DNA of 44,489 bases from Clostridiales bacterium (GTDB taxonomy: Bacteria; Bacillota; Clostridia; Oscillospirales; Oscillospiraceae). This document shows, piece by piece, positions 22,069-30,432 of this stretch; positions within the stretch are counted from its first letter, which is position 1, and every line of letters begins with the position of its first letter. Position numbers and translations under genes: made by a program. The notes beneath the pieces were generated by a model that was not told the origin of the DNA, made no database searches, and saw only the letters and a program-made list of their open reading frames with translations. The stretch lies in assembly GCA_021201475.1 (NCBI GenBank), contig JAJQEV010000116.1, positions 1 through 44,489 of the forward strand, written 5' to 3'.

Positions 22069-23259
22069 TCAGCCGCCATAGTGCAGCGCCTCGATGGGCG
22101 GCAGCTTTGCGGCCTTGTTGGCCGGATACAGGCCAAAGATGACCCCGATGGCAAAGCAGAACGCCACGGCGATGAGCACCACGTTCATCTCCATGCTGAA
22201 GGTCATGCTCAGGCTGGACACCACCACGGAGATGATTTGCAGAATCCCCCAGGAGAGGAAGATGCCGATGGCGCAGCCCAGCATACACAGCACCACCGAT
22301 TCCAGCAGGAACTGCTGCAAAATGACCCCCCGGCTGGCCCCGATGGCCTTCCGGATGCCGATTTCGCGGGTTCGCTCTGTGACCGTTACCAGCATGATGT
22401 TCATAATTCCGATGCCGCCCACGATCAGGGAGATGGCCGCGATGCCGCCCAGCAGCACCGCCAGGATGGAGGTGACGCTGCTCATGGCGTCCTCCAGCAC
22501 GTCGCTGGTGGTGATGGTGAAGGCGTCCTCGTCTTCGTCAAACCGCTCCAACAGCAGCGCCGTGATGGCCTCCTCGGCGGTTTCCATATCGGAGCCGTCC
22601 TCCGCGCTGACGTAGAAGCTGGTGATGCTGGAGGAGACGGTGGAGGACAGCCGCATCAGGGTGGTGTAGGGGATGTAGGCCGTCAGGGAGTCCCCCATCA
22701 GGGAGGAGGTCAGGGAGGAATCGTCGTCCTCCAGCACCCCCACCACGGTGAATTTCAGGCCGTCCAGGGAGAGCTCCTCCCCGATGCAGTCGGTGTAACC
22801 GATGAGGGTGGAGGCGGTGGTCTCCGTGATGACGCAGACGTAATTGTGATTATCCACATCGGTGGATTTCAGGAACCGGCCCAGAAGAAGGGACAGCCCC
22901 TCGATGTCGGCATAGGCCGACGTGGTGCCGTAGACCGTCACCGTGTCGCTGGTGGAGCCATACTTGCCGGTGACGCTGGCGGTGCCGTAGGGGGCGGTCA
23001 GGCCGATGCCCTCCTCGTCCATCCACTCGTCCAGGGTGTCCAGGGTGACGGGGGAGCCTTTATCGTCCGAGATGGTGACGCTGACCAGGTCGCTGCCCAG
23101 GCTGGAGATGGTGTCGGTAACGGTGCTGGTGGCTCCGTTCACCAGGCTGACCAGAATCACCAGGGCCATGACGCCGATGATGATACCCAGCATGGTGAGG
23201 AAGGCCCGGAACTTGTTGCCGGAGATGGACTTTAACGCCATTTTAAGAGACTGAATCAT
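22069..23259 (-). CDS. MacB/YknZ-like ABC transporter permease (FtsX superfamily)
   Basis: A 396-residue permease with one N-terminal membrane helix (TMLGIIIGVMALVILVSLVN). A large outside domain of MacB_PCD type follows (about 45-265), and then the three-helix FtsX core near the C terminus: SLIVGGIGIMNIMLVTVTER, TREIGIRKAIGASRG and GVIFGLYPANKAAKLPPIEA. It works with the ATPase whose gene overlaps its start by 4 bp. In Bacillus, YknWXYZ of this architecture protects against the SdpC toxin; MacB of Gram-negatives exports peptides and macrolides. The cargo here is unknown. Confidence 0.92.
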   Translation of the reverse strand: MIQSLKMALKSISGNKFRAFLTMLGIIIGVMALVILVSLVNGATSTVTDTISSLGSDLVSVTISDDKGSPVTLDTLDEWMDEEGIGLTAPYGTASVTGKYGSTSDTVTVYGTTSAYADIEGLSLLLGRFLKSTDVDNHNYVCVITETTASTLIGYTDCIGEELSLDGLKFTVVGVLEDDDSSLTSSLMGDSLTAYIPYTTLMRLSSTVSSSITSFYVSAEDGSDMETAEEAITALLLERFDEDEDAFTITTSDVLEDAMSSVTSILAVLLGGIAAISLIVGGIGIMNIMLVTVTERTREIGIRKAIGASRGVILQQFLLESVVLCMLGCAIGIFLSWGILQIISVVVSSLSMTFSMEMNVVLIAVAFCFAIGVIFGLYPANKAAKLPPIEALHYGG

Positions 23260-23927
23260 AGCTGCACCTCCGAGAGATGGCCGTCCAGGATGTGGACGAC
23301 CCGGGACGCCTGCCGGGCAATATCATCGTTGTGGGTAATCAGCACGATGGTGTTCCCCTGCTCGTGCAGCTCGTGGAAGAGCTGCATGATTTCCACGCTG
23401 GTCTTGGAGTCCAGGTTGCCGGTGGGCTCGTCCGCCAGAATCAGGGAAGGGCGGGTGACGATGGCCCGGGCCACGGCCACCCGCTGCTGCTGGCCGCCGG
23501 ACAGCTCGGTGGGCAGGTGCTTGGCCCGCTGGGTCAGCCCCACCCGCTCCAGGGCGTCCGCCACCCGCACCCGGCGCTCTGTGGCCTTCACCCCCTGGTA
23601 AATCAGGGGCAACTCCACATTCTCCTCGCTGGTCAGCTTGGAGATGAGGTTGAAGCTTTGGAACACGAAGCCGATTTTCCGGTTGCGGATCTGGGCCAGC
23701 TCGTTCTCCGTATAGTCCTCGATGGGGGTGCCGTCCAGCAGGTACTCGCCGGAGTCGGCGATGTCCAGGCATCCGATGATATTCATCAGGGTGGACTTGC
23801 CGCTGCCGGAGGGGCCGATGATGCTGACGAACTCCCCGTCGTCAATGTGGAGGCTGGCTTTGTCCAGGGCGTAGACCTTCTCGCCTCCCACCCGGTACAC
23901 CCGGGAGACCTCTTTCAAATCGATCAT
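23256..23927 (-). CDS. ABC transporter ATP-binding protein, MacB/YknY/LolD type
   Basis: A 223-residue nucleotide-binding subunit with Walker A GPSGSGKST (about 39-47), Q-loop FVFQSFNLI, signature LSGGQQQRVAVARA (about 143), Walker B LILADEPTGNLD and the switch region LITHNDD. These match the MacB/LolD/YknY class that powers FtsX-type permeases by mechanotransmission rather than cargo passage. It overlaps the permease start by 4 bp and follows the first adaptor by 14 bp, so all four genes form one operon. Confidence 0.95.
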   Translation of the reverse strand: MIDLKEVSRVYRVGGEKVYALDKASLHIDDGEFVSIIGPSGSGKSTLMNIIGCLDIADSGEYLLDGTPIEDYTENELAQIRNRKIGFVFQSFNLISKLTSEENVELPLIYQGVKATERRVRVADALERVGLTQRAKHLPTELSGGQQQRVAVARAIVTRPSLILADEPTGNLDSKTSVEIMQLFHELHEQGNTIVLITHNDDIARQASRVVHILDGHLSEVQL

Positions 23928-23941
23928 GGTGTACCGCCTCC

Positions 23942-25630
23942 TCAGCCCGGCATTCCGCCGCCAGCGTTGCCGCCGCTGAATCCGCTGGTGTCGTTGCCTC
24001 TGCTGCTGAAGTCCATGTCGCCCATGCTGCTGAAGTCCATATCGCCGCCCATGTTGCCAAACATGGAGCTGAAGTCGGAGCTGTCGCTGCTGGAGGCGCT
24101 GTAATAGACGGTGTCGCCCTCACTGAGGCCGTCAGTGATTTCGATGTAACTGCCGTTGGAGAGGCCCACCGTGACCTCCACCATGTCGCCCAGTTCGCCG
24201 GTGGTCTCGTCATAGCTGGTATAGACGTAAGCGGTGGCGCTGGTCTGAGTCACCGCGTCCTCCGGCAGCAGCAGGGCGTTGTCCACCCCCTCGATGGTGA
24301 TGGTGACGGAGGCGCTCATGCCGGAGAGCATACTGTCCGTCTTGTCCAGGGTGACGGTGACGGTGTACTGGGTGACGCCGCCGGAGCTGGTGGCGGTGGT
24401 GTCTATCTCCGTCACGGTGCCGGTGTAGGTGTCGGTGCCGATGGAGTCAATGGTGATTTCCGCCTCCTGGCCCTCCTCCAGGGAGAGGATGTCCGTCTCG
24501 TCCACGCTGAGGGAGACGGTCATCGTCTCGTCCGGGGAGATGGAGAGCAGCGTGGTTTCATCGCTGTCTGTGGATGCAGTGGTGGACGTAGTTGTTGCGC
24601 TAAAGGCATTGCTGGAGGTAGCGCTGTCCGTGGAGTAGGAGATGCTCTCCACCACGCCGGAGAGGGTCGCGTACACCGCGCCCTGTTTGTAAATGCCGAT
24701 CAGCTCCTGGAGGGTCTCCTCCACCTCGGCCCGCTCCTTCAGGAGGGCGTCATAGTTGGCGGAGTAGGAGGTGTCCGTCAGGGTCAGCAGGGTGTCCCCG
24801 GCGTCCACCTCGTCGTCCACGTCCACTTCAACGTCCTCCACAGTACCGGCGTAGCCGGTGATTTTCAGCTCCTCGTGGATGTACAGGGTGCCGGTACCCA
24901 CGGTGTTGCCGTCGGCATCGGTGACGGTGACGGTGTCGCCATAAACGGGGCCGTCGTCGTCTATGAGGACGGTGGCGGTGGAGGCCACGGTGTCCACAGT
25001 GCCGTCGTACTCGGTGCCGTCGGAGTCGGTGACGGTGACGCTGTCGCCTGCGGCCAGGCTGCCCGCGTCCACGTCCACCGCCATATAGCCGTCCAGGCTC
25101 AGCAGCAGCAGCGCGCCGTTTTCATACATGACGGTGGCCACATCGTCGTCCTCTTCGGCGTAGATGTACTTCACCCGGCCGTCCAGGGCGGTGGTAACTT
25201 CCTCGTCCACCTCGTCCTCGGCAGCCTCCTCGATTTCCTCATCCAGGGCGTCCAGCTGGGCCTGGGCCGCCGCCAGGGCGGAGAGGACGGAGGCGGAGTC
25301 CACAGAGGCCAGCAGGTCGCCCTCGCTGACGGTGTCCCCCTCCTCCACATAGATGGTGTCCAGCGTCACAGCGCTGGGGAAGGTCACATCCTCCACCCCC
25401 TCGCTGGCCAGGGTGCCGGAGCCGGAGACGGTGGTGCTGATGCTGCCCACCGTCACCTCAGCGCTCTCGATGGAGTCAGAGGCGGAGCTGAAATTCTCCG
25501 CCACCACCCGCTGGGCGTACAGCACCAGACCGGTGAGGATAGCCGCCACGAGCACCACCACAATGATAACGGTGCGGATGCGCCGGGCACGCCGGTTTGC
25601 CTTCCCTTTTTGTTTGCTTTTCGTATTCAT
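23942..25630 (-). CDS. HlyD/MacA/YknX-like efflux adaptor with inserted beta domain
   Basis: A 562-residue adaptor and the first gene of the exporter operon. A basic N terminus (KQKGKANRRARRIR) leads into one membrane helix (about 20-40). A lipoyl-like half (IYVEEGDTVSEGDLLASVDS, about 93-112) and a short coiled-coil helix (118-145) follow. Then an inserted beta-rich segment ends in a second lipoyl-like unit (VEDVEVDVDDEVDAGDTLLT) before the return helix (about 315-335). Barrel and membrane-proximal domains follow (TVSLSVDETDILSLEEGQEA onward). The last 40 residues are Gly/Met/Asp-rich (GNMGGDMDFSSMGDMDFSS). The hairpin that reaches TolC in MacA is thus short and interrupted, as suits a monoderm. 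The start follows GGGGGAATCGTT. Confidence 0.88.
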   Translation of the reverse strand: MNTKSKQKGKANRRARRIRTVIIVVVLVAAILTGLVLYAQRVVAENFSSASDSIESAEVTVGSISTTVSGSGTLASEGVEDVTFPSAVTLDTIYVEEGDTVSEGDLLASVDSASVLSALAAAQAQLDALDEEIEEAAEDEVDEEVTTALDGRVKYIYAEEDDDVATVMYENGALLLLSLDGYMAVDVDAGSLAAGDSVTVTDSDGTEYDGTVDTVASTATVLIDDDGPVYGDTVTVTDADGNTVGTGTLYIHEELKITGYAGTVEDVEVDVDDEVDAGDTLLTLTDTSYSANYDALLKERAEVEETLQELIGIYKQGAVYATLSGVVESISYSTDSATSSNAFSATTTSTTASTDSDETTLLSISPDETMTVSLSVDETDILSLEEGQEAEITIDSIGTDTYTGTVTEIDTTATSSGGVTQYTVTVTLDKTDSMLSGMSASVTITIEGVDNALLLPEDAVTQTSATAYVYTSYDETTGELGDMVEVTVGLSNGSYIEITDGLSEGDTVYYSASSSDSSDFSSMFGNMGGDMDFSSMGDMDFSSRGNDTSGFSGGNAGGGMPG

Positions 25631-25798
25631 AACGATTCCCCCTGTGCGGAAATTCTACTCTTTTTATAATGCTGGAACATTAAATACAGCTTAAATTTTT
25701 GTTACGACTTTTTGAATGGGCAGAGTGGCCGTGCCGCCCAGTATGCAGCAAATCATGCAATCGCCCGCGCATTTTGCAGGAATCTCAAAAAATGAGGG

Positions 25799-25827
25799 TT
25801 GTATTCGCGGGAAAAACCAGCTATAAT
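25799..25827 (+). promoter_or_regulatory. Promoter of the Lrp-aminotransferase operon
   Basis: TTGTAT (25799-25804) and TATAAT (25822-25827), 17-bp spacer. The leader of about 100 nt to the ATG contains an 8-bp hairpin, CGGCAGGA / TCCTGCCG (about 25891-25910), that could be a regulatory or stability element. Confidence 0.8.
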
Positions 25828-25935
25828 AAAATTGGTGAGGTGTGGGAGTTTTACAAACCTTCCCATGCCCCCTGATTTTTGGCTTTTTGCGCGGCAGGAG
25901 GGTTCCTGCCGTGTGTTTCAAGGAGGAACTGCAAT

Positions 25936-26415
25936 ATGGATCAACTGTTACAGCTTTTGGAGGGGGACTGCACCCTGTCCCATAAACAGCTCGCCGCCAT
26001 GGTGGGCACCTCGGAGGAGAAGATTCAAGACTCTATCCGCCGCTACGAGGAGGAAAACATCATCCTGGGTTATAAGGCCGTCATCGATTGGGACGCGGTG
26101 AAGCGGGAGGATGTCACCGCCCTCATCGAGGTCAAGGTGGAGCCCCAGCGGGGGGATGGCTTTGACCGGGTGGCCGAGCGCATCTACCAGTATGAGGAGG
26201 TGGAGGCCTGCTACCTGATGAGCGGCGACTTTGACATGACCGTCATCATCTCCGGCAAGACCCTCCAGGAGGTGGCCATGTTCGTCTCCCAGAAGCTGTC
26301 CGCCATCGATGCGGTGAAGGCCACCGCCACCCACTTCATCCTGAAAAAGTATAAGGAGAATCACCTGATTTTCAAGGCCCCGGAAAAGCAGGAGGAAGGA
26401 TTTTACTTCGTATGA
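25936..26415 (+). CDS. Lrp/AsnC-family transcriptional regulator
   Basis: A 159-residue regulator. An N-terminal helix-turn-helix (LLEGDCTLSHKQLAAMVGTS, residues 6-25) is followed by the short strand IILGYKAVIDW and a RAM effector domain (ALIEVKVEPQRGDGFDRVAE, then CYLMSGDFDMTVIISGKTLQ). Such proteins bind an amino acid and control amino-acid genes, usually autoregulating. The ATG at 25936 is chosen for its AGGAGG at 25921. The stop overlaps the aminotransferase start by 4 bp, so it most likely controls, and is made with, that enzyme. The effector amino acid is unknown. Confidence 0.92.
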   Translation: MDQLLQLLEGDCTLSHKQLAAMVGTSEEKIQDSIRRYEEENIILGYKAVIDWDAVKREDVTALIEVKVEPQRGDGFDRVAERIYQYEEVEACYLMSGDFDMTVIISGKTLQEVAMFVSQKLSAIDAVKATATHFILKKYKENHLIFKAPEKQEEGFYFV

Positions 26416-27578
26416 ACTGCAGCGCGATTATGAACCGGCGCATCCAGGACGTTCCCCCCTCCGCCATCCGGAAGTACTTCGACCTGCTGGAGGATATGCC
26501 CGACGCCATCTCCCTGGGCATTGGGGAGCCGGACTTTCCCACCCCCTGGCACATCCGGGACGCCGGTATTTACTCCCTGGAGAAGGGGCTGACGAAGTAC
26601 TCCCCCAACCGGGGCTTTTCCGAGCTGCTGCGGCAAATCTCCGCCTACATGAAGCGGCGGTTCGACCTGAGCTATGAGCCCATGCGCCAAATCCTCGTCA
26701 CCGTAGGCGGCAGCGAAGGCATCGACCTGGCTCTCCGCTGCCTCATCGAGCCGGGGGATGAAATCATCGTCCCCACCCCCTCCTTCGTGTGCTACAGCCC
26801 GCTGGTGAGCATGTCCTGCGGCACCCCCGTCTTTGTGGAGACGAAGGCGGAGCACGAGTTCCGCCTGACGGCGGAGGAACTGCAAGCCGCCATCACCCCC
26901 AAGACCAAGGCCCTGGTGCTGCCCTACCCCTGTAACCCCACCGGCGGCATTATGGAGCGGGCGGATTTGGAGGCCATCGCCCAGGTGCTGGAGGGCACCG
27001 ACATTATGATCATCTCCGATGAAATTTACGCGGAGCTGACCTACGGCGGCCACCATGTCTCCCCCGCCAACCTGCCGGAGCTGTACGACCGCACCATCGT
27101 GGTGAACGGCTTCTCCAAGGCGTACTCCATGACGGGCTGGCGGCTGGGCTTCCTGTGCGCCCCCAAGGAGATTTGCAGCCAGATGGTGAAGCTTCACCAG
27201 TACGGCATCATGTCCGCCCCCACCGTCAGCCAGTACGCCGCCATCGAGGCGCTGGAATTTGGCGATAACGACATTGAGGCCATGCGGACGGAGTACAACG
27301 GGCGGCGGCGGTTCCTGCTGGACGGCTTCCGCACCCTGGGGATGGAGTGCTTCGAGCCCAAGGGGGCCTTCTATATGTTCCCCAACGTCACCAAAATTTC
27401 CGGCCTGAGCAGCGACGAGTTCTGCACCCAGTTCCTGCAGGCCGAGCAGGTGGCCATCATCCCCGGCTCCGCCTTCGGCCCCGGCGGGGAGGGCTTCGCC
27501 CGCTGCTGCTACGCCGCTAGCATGAAGGAACTGGCCACCGCCCTGGAGCGGCTGGAGCATTTCCTGAAACACCGGTAA
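26412..27578 (+). CDS. PLP-dependent class I/II aminotransferase
   Basis: A 388-residue fold-type I aminotransferase. Family marks are ISLGIGEPDFPTP (about 36-48), KYSPNRG, TVGGSEGIDLALRC, LPYPCNPTGG (about 180), the PLP-lysine segment VNGFSKAYSMTGWRLGF (about 231-247) and the carboxylate-binding Arg in GFARCCYAAS near the C terminus. This sequence type resembles aspartate/aromatic aminotransferases of the PatA/AspB group. It is translationally coupled to an Lrp regulator and followed 38 bp later by ThrH, a phosphoserine phosphatase relative, so it may serve a serine- or threonine-linked step. The specificity is not readable. Confidence 0.9.
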   Translation: MNCSAIMNRRIQDVPPSAIRKYFDLLEDMPDAISLGIGEPDFPTPWHIRDAGIYSLEKGLTKYSPNRGFSELLRQISAYMKRRFDLSYEPMRQILVTVGGSEGIDLALRCLIEPGDEIIVPTPSFVCYSPLVSMSCGTPVFVETKAEHEFRLTAEELQAAITPKTKALVLPYPCNPTGGIMERADLEAIAQVLEGTDIMIISDEIYAELTYGGHHVSPANLPELYDRTIVVNGFSKAYSMTGWRLGFLCAPKEICSQMVKLHQYGIMSAPTVSQYAAIEALEFGDNDIEAMRTEYNGRRRFLLDGFRTLGMECFEPKGAFYMFPNVTKISGLSSDEFCTQFLQAEQVAIIPGSAFGPGGEGFARCCYAASMKELATALERLEHFLKHR

Positions 27579-27616
27579 CGCCCCAAAGAACAACTATTTT
27601 AAAGGAGAACGAACTT

Positions 27617-28222
27617 ATGATGTACATCACCTGCCTGGACATGGAGGGCGTGCTGGTCCCTGAGATTTGGATCGCCTTTGCCGAGGCCACCGGCATCCCG
27701 GAGCTGCGGCGCACCACCCGGGACGAGCCGGATTACGACAAGCTGATGCGCTACCGCCTGGCCATCCTGAAGGAGCATCACCTGGGCCTGAAGGAGATTC
27801 AGGCCGTCATCTCCACCATCGACCCGCTGCCCGGCGCGAAGGAGTTCCTGGACGAGCTGCGCAGCTTCACCCAGGTGGTGGTGCTCAGCGACACGTTTGA
27901 GCAGTTCGCCATGCCCCTGGTAAAGAAGCTGGGCTACCCCACCCTGATGTGCAACCAGCTGGAGGTGGCCCCGGACGGGGAAATCACCGGCTACCATATG
28001 CGGGTAGCCAAGTCCAAGCTGTCCACGGTGCAGGCCCTCCAGTCCATCGGCTACGAGACCATCGCCAGCGGCGACAGCTACAACGACCTGGCCATGATTC
28101 AGGCCAGCAAGGCGGGCTTCCTGTTCCGCAGCACCCCCCAGATTCAGGCCGACCACCCGGAGCTGGCCGCCTATGAGTCCTTTGACGACCTGCTGGCCGC
28201 CATCCGGAGGGCCATGGACTGA
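27617..28222 (+). CDS. thrH: ThrH-like phosphoserine phosphatase/homoserine phosphotransferase
   Basis: A 201-residue HAD-superfamily enzyme. The opening CLDMEGVLVPEIWIAFAEAT closely follows Pseudomonas ThrH, including the D-x-E-G catalytic motif where most HADs have D-x-D. VVVLSDTFEQFAMPL, the conserved lysine stretch and IASGDSYNDLAMI complete the HAD motifs. ThrH dephosphorylates phosphoserine and can pass the phosphate to homoserine, linking serine and threonine synthesis. Start: two consecutive ATGs, with AAGGAGAACGAACTT upstream of the first. It lies between the aminotransferase and DUF1015 genes on the same strand. Confidence 0.92.
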   Translation: MMYITCLDMEGVLVPEIWIAFAEATGIPELRRTTRDEPDYDKLMRYRLAILKEHHLGLKEIQAVISTIDPLPGAKEFLDELRSFTQVVVLSDTFEQFAMPLVKKLGYPTLMCNQLEVAPDGEITGYHMRVAKSKLSTVQALQSIGYETIASGDSYNDLAMIQASKAGFLFRSTPQIQADHPELAAYESFDDLLAAIRRAMD

Positions 28223-28291
28223 CCCCTTTGGCAGCGCCCCACGGAGAAAGGGGGCGCTGCCGATGCTGACGATTTGAGAAGGAGAACGATT

Positions 28292-29569
28292 ATGAGCCAT
28301 CTGCCTGATTCCCCCTGCTTTGTGTCGGCGGACATCCTGCTGCCCAAGGACTGCGACCTGACCAAATGGAGCGTTGTGGCCTGTGACCAGTATACCTCCC
28401 AGCCGGAGTATTGGAAGCGCATCCACCGCTCCCTGGGGGACGCCCCCTCCACCCTGCGGCTGATGCTGCCGGAGGCCTTCCTCAGCGACGGGAAAACCAG
28501 CCTCCACGATATGGAGATCGCCCAGGCCATGCAGCGCTACCTGGACGACGGTGTATTCCAGACGATTCCCCACGCCCTGATTTATGTGGAGCGCTGGCTG
28601 TCCAGCGGCAAGCTGCGCCGGGGGCTGGTGGGGGCCGTGGATTTGGAGCAGTACGATTACACCGCCGGTTCCCAGACCCTGATTCGCGCCACGGAGGGCA
28701 CCGTCCTCAGCCGCATCCCCCCCAGGGTGGCGGTGCGCCGCCAAGCCCCCATCGAGCTGCCCCACATCCTCATGCTGATGGACGACCCGGAGCGGCAAAT
28801 TATCGAGCATCTCACCGCCGAGACCGACCAGATGGAGCAACTCTATGACTTTGACCTGATGGCGGACGGCGGCCACATCACCGGCTACCTGCTGACCCCC
28901 GCCCAGCAGGAGGAGGTGCTGTCCATGATAGAGGGCCTGCGGGACGAGGAAGCCTTCGCCCGGCGCTATGACGCGGAGGGGATGCCCCAGCTGCTCTTCG
29001 CCGTGGGAGACGGCAACCACTCCCTGGCCTCCGCCAAGGCGCTGTATGAGGAGGAGAAGCTGGCCGCCCCGGAGGGGACGGAGCTGCTCTCCCGCTACGC
29101 CCTGGTGGAGTTGGAGAACCTCCACGAGGATGCGCTGGAGTTTGAGGCCATTCATCGGGTGGTGTTCCACGTCGACCCCCGGCAGCTGCTGGCAGACTTG
29201 CTGGCCTGCTACCCCGGGGCCCATTACGGTGAGGGGGAAGGCCACAGCTTCCAATACGTCACCGCCGAGGGGCGCGGAACAATCGCCGTGCCAAACCCCA
29301 AAGCCCAGCTGGCGGTGGGGACGCTGCAAACCTTCCTGGACGGCTGGCTCCGCACCCATGTGGGCAGCAGCATCGACTATGTCCACGGCGCGGACGTGGC
29401 GGAGCGTCTGGGGGCGGAGCCGGGGAACATTGCCTTCCTCCTCCCCGCCATGGGCAAGGACCAGCTCTTTAAAACCGTCATTCACGACGGGGCGCTGCCC
29501 CGCAAGACCTTCTCCATGGGGGAGGCCCAGGACAAGCGGTTCTACCTGGAAGCGAGGAAAATCAAGTGA
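28292..29569 (+). CDS. DUF1015-family protein
   Basis: A 425-residue cytosolic protein of the DUF1015 family, often found beside serine-biosynthesis genes. Recognisable parts are VVACDQYTSQPEYWKR near residue 25, IYVERWLSSGKLRRGLVGAV, LFAVGDGNHSLASAKALYEE (about 240) and FLLPAMGKDQLFKTVIHDG near the end. The biochemical function is not settled. The ATG at 28292 follows AAGGAGAACGATT. The stop codon overlaps the IspE GTG start (GTGA). Its position after an aminotransferase and ThrH supports, without proving, a link to serine metabolism. Confidence 0.88.
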   Translation: MSHLPDSPCFVSADILLPKDCDLTKWSVVACDQYTSQPEYWKRIHRSLGDAPSTLRLMLPEAFLSDGKTSLHDMEIAQAMQRYLDDGVFQTIPHALIYVERWLSSGKLRRGLVGAVDLEQYDYTAGSQTLIRATEGTVLSRIPPRVAVRRQAPIELPHILMLMDDPERQIIEHLTAETDQMEQLYDFDLMADGGHITGYLLTPAQQEEVLSMIEGLRDEEAFARRYDAEGMPQLLFAVGDGNHSLASAKALYEEEKLAAPEGTELLSRYALVELENLHEDALEFEAIHRVVFHVDPRQLLADLLACYPGAHYGEGEGHSFQYVTAEGRGTIAVPNPKAQLAVGTLQTFLDGWLRTHVGSSIDYVHGADVAERLGAEPGNIAFLLPAMGKDQLFKTVIHDGALPRKTFSMGEAQDKRFYLEARKIK

Positions 29570-30432
29570 CCGCTTCCCTGACCGAGCCTGCCTATGCCAA
29601 ACTGAACCTGACGCTGGACGTACTGGGCAGGCGGGCGGACGGCTTTCACGACCTGCGGATGGTGATGCAGAGCGTCTCCCTCCATGACGACATTGTGCTG
29701 ACCCTGACGGAGGCGCCGGGGATTCGCCTTGCCACCAACCTCTCCTTTCTGCCCACGGACGGGAAGAACCTGGCCGTCATGGCCGCAAAAGCCTTTCAGC
29801 AGGCCACCGGCGCAGACCTGGAGGGCCTGCGCATCCGGGTAGACAAGCATATCCCCGTCTGCGCCGGTACCGCCGGGGGCAGCAGCGACGCCGCTGCCGT
29901 GCTGCGGGGGCTGAACCGCCTCTTTGAGACGGGGCTGACCCCAGAGCAGCTGGCTAGAATCGGGGAAAGCGTCGGCTCTGACGTACCCTACTGTGTGCTG
30001 GGGGGCACCGCCCTGGCCGAAGGCCGGGGGGAGCAGCTGACGCGCCTCCCCGCCCTGCCGGACTGCGTCATCGTTATGTGCAAGCCCTCCTTCTCCGTCT
30101 CCACGCCGGAGCTGTTCCATCGCATCGACAGCTTCAAGCTGCGCTGCCACCCGGACACCGCCGGAATGTTGAAGGCCCTGGAGAGCGGCAGCCTGCAGGG
30201 GGTAGCCCACCGGCTGTACAACGTCTTTGAGGACGTGCTTCCCCCCCAGCAGGGGAACGCCATCCGGGAGATTCGCCAGAGCCTGATTGAATCCGGCGCA
30301 CTGGGGGCCTGCCTGTCCGGCACCGGCCCCACCGTGTTCGGCCTCTTCGGGACGGAGGCGGAGGCCAGACAGGCCGCCGCCGTGCTGTCCCCCGTTTACC
30401 GGGACACCTATGTGGTCAGGCCGGTGTCATAA
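29566..30432 (+). CDS. ispE: 4-(cytidine-5'-diphospho)-2-C-methyl-D-erythritol kinase
   Basis: A 288-residue GHMP kinase that phosphorylates CDP-methylerythritol in the MEP pathway to isoprenoids. Motifs: YAKLNLTLDVLGRRADGFHD (residues 9-28), the ATP loop IPVCAGTAGGSSDAAAVLRG (about 93-112, with T where many IspE have L) and GACLSGTGPTVFGLF near the C terminus. The start is GTG at 29566, overlapping the DUF1015 stop by 4 bp, so translation is coupled. It ends the Lrp-aminotransferase-thrH-DUF1015 operon. No clear terminator follows; only repeat modules with hairpins do. Confidence 0.95.
   Translation: MTASLTEPAYAKLNLTLDVLGRRADGFHDLRMVMQSVSLHDDIVLTLTEAPGIRLATNLSFLPTDGKNLAVMAAKAFQQATGADLEGLRIRVDKHIPVCAGTAGGSSDAAAVLRGLNRLFETGLTPEQLARIGESVGSDVPYCVLGGTALAEGRGEQLTRLPALPDCVIVMCKPSFSVSTPELFHRIDSFKLRCHPDTAGMLKALESGSLQGVAHRLYNVFEDVLPPQQGNAIREIRQSLIESGALGACLSGTGPTVFGLFGTEAEARQAAAVLSPVYRDTYVVRPVS

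Noticed and set aside
25828-25935. Possible T-box or amino-acid leader before the Lrp-family gene
   Set aside because: The hairpin CGGCAGGA/TCCTGCCG is present but there is no T-box TGGNACCGCG element, no leader peptide and no terminator T run.
27599-29485. Minus-strand frame of 628 codons opposite thrH and DUF1015
   Set aside because: The plus frames carry clear HAD and DUF1015 motifs; the minus frame crosses two genes and has no domain.
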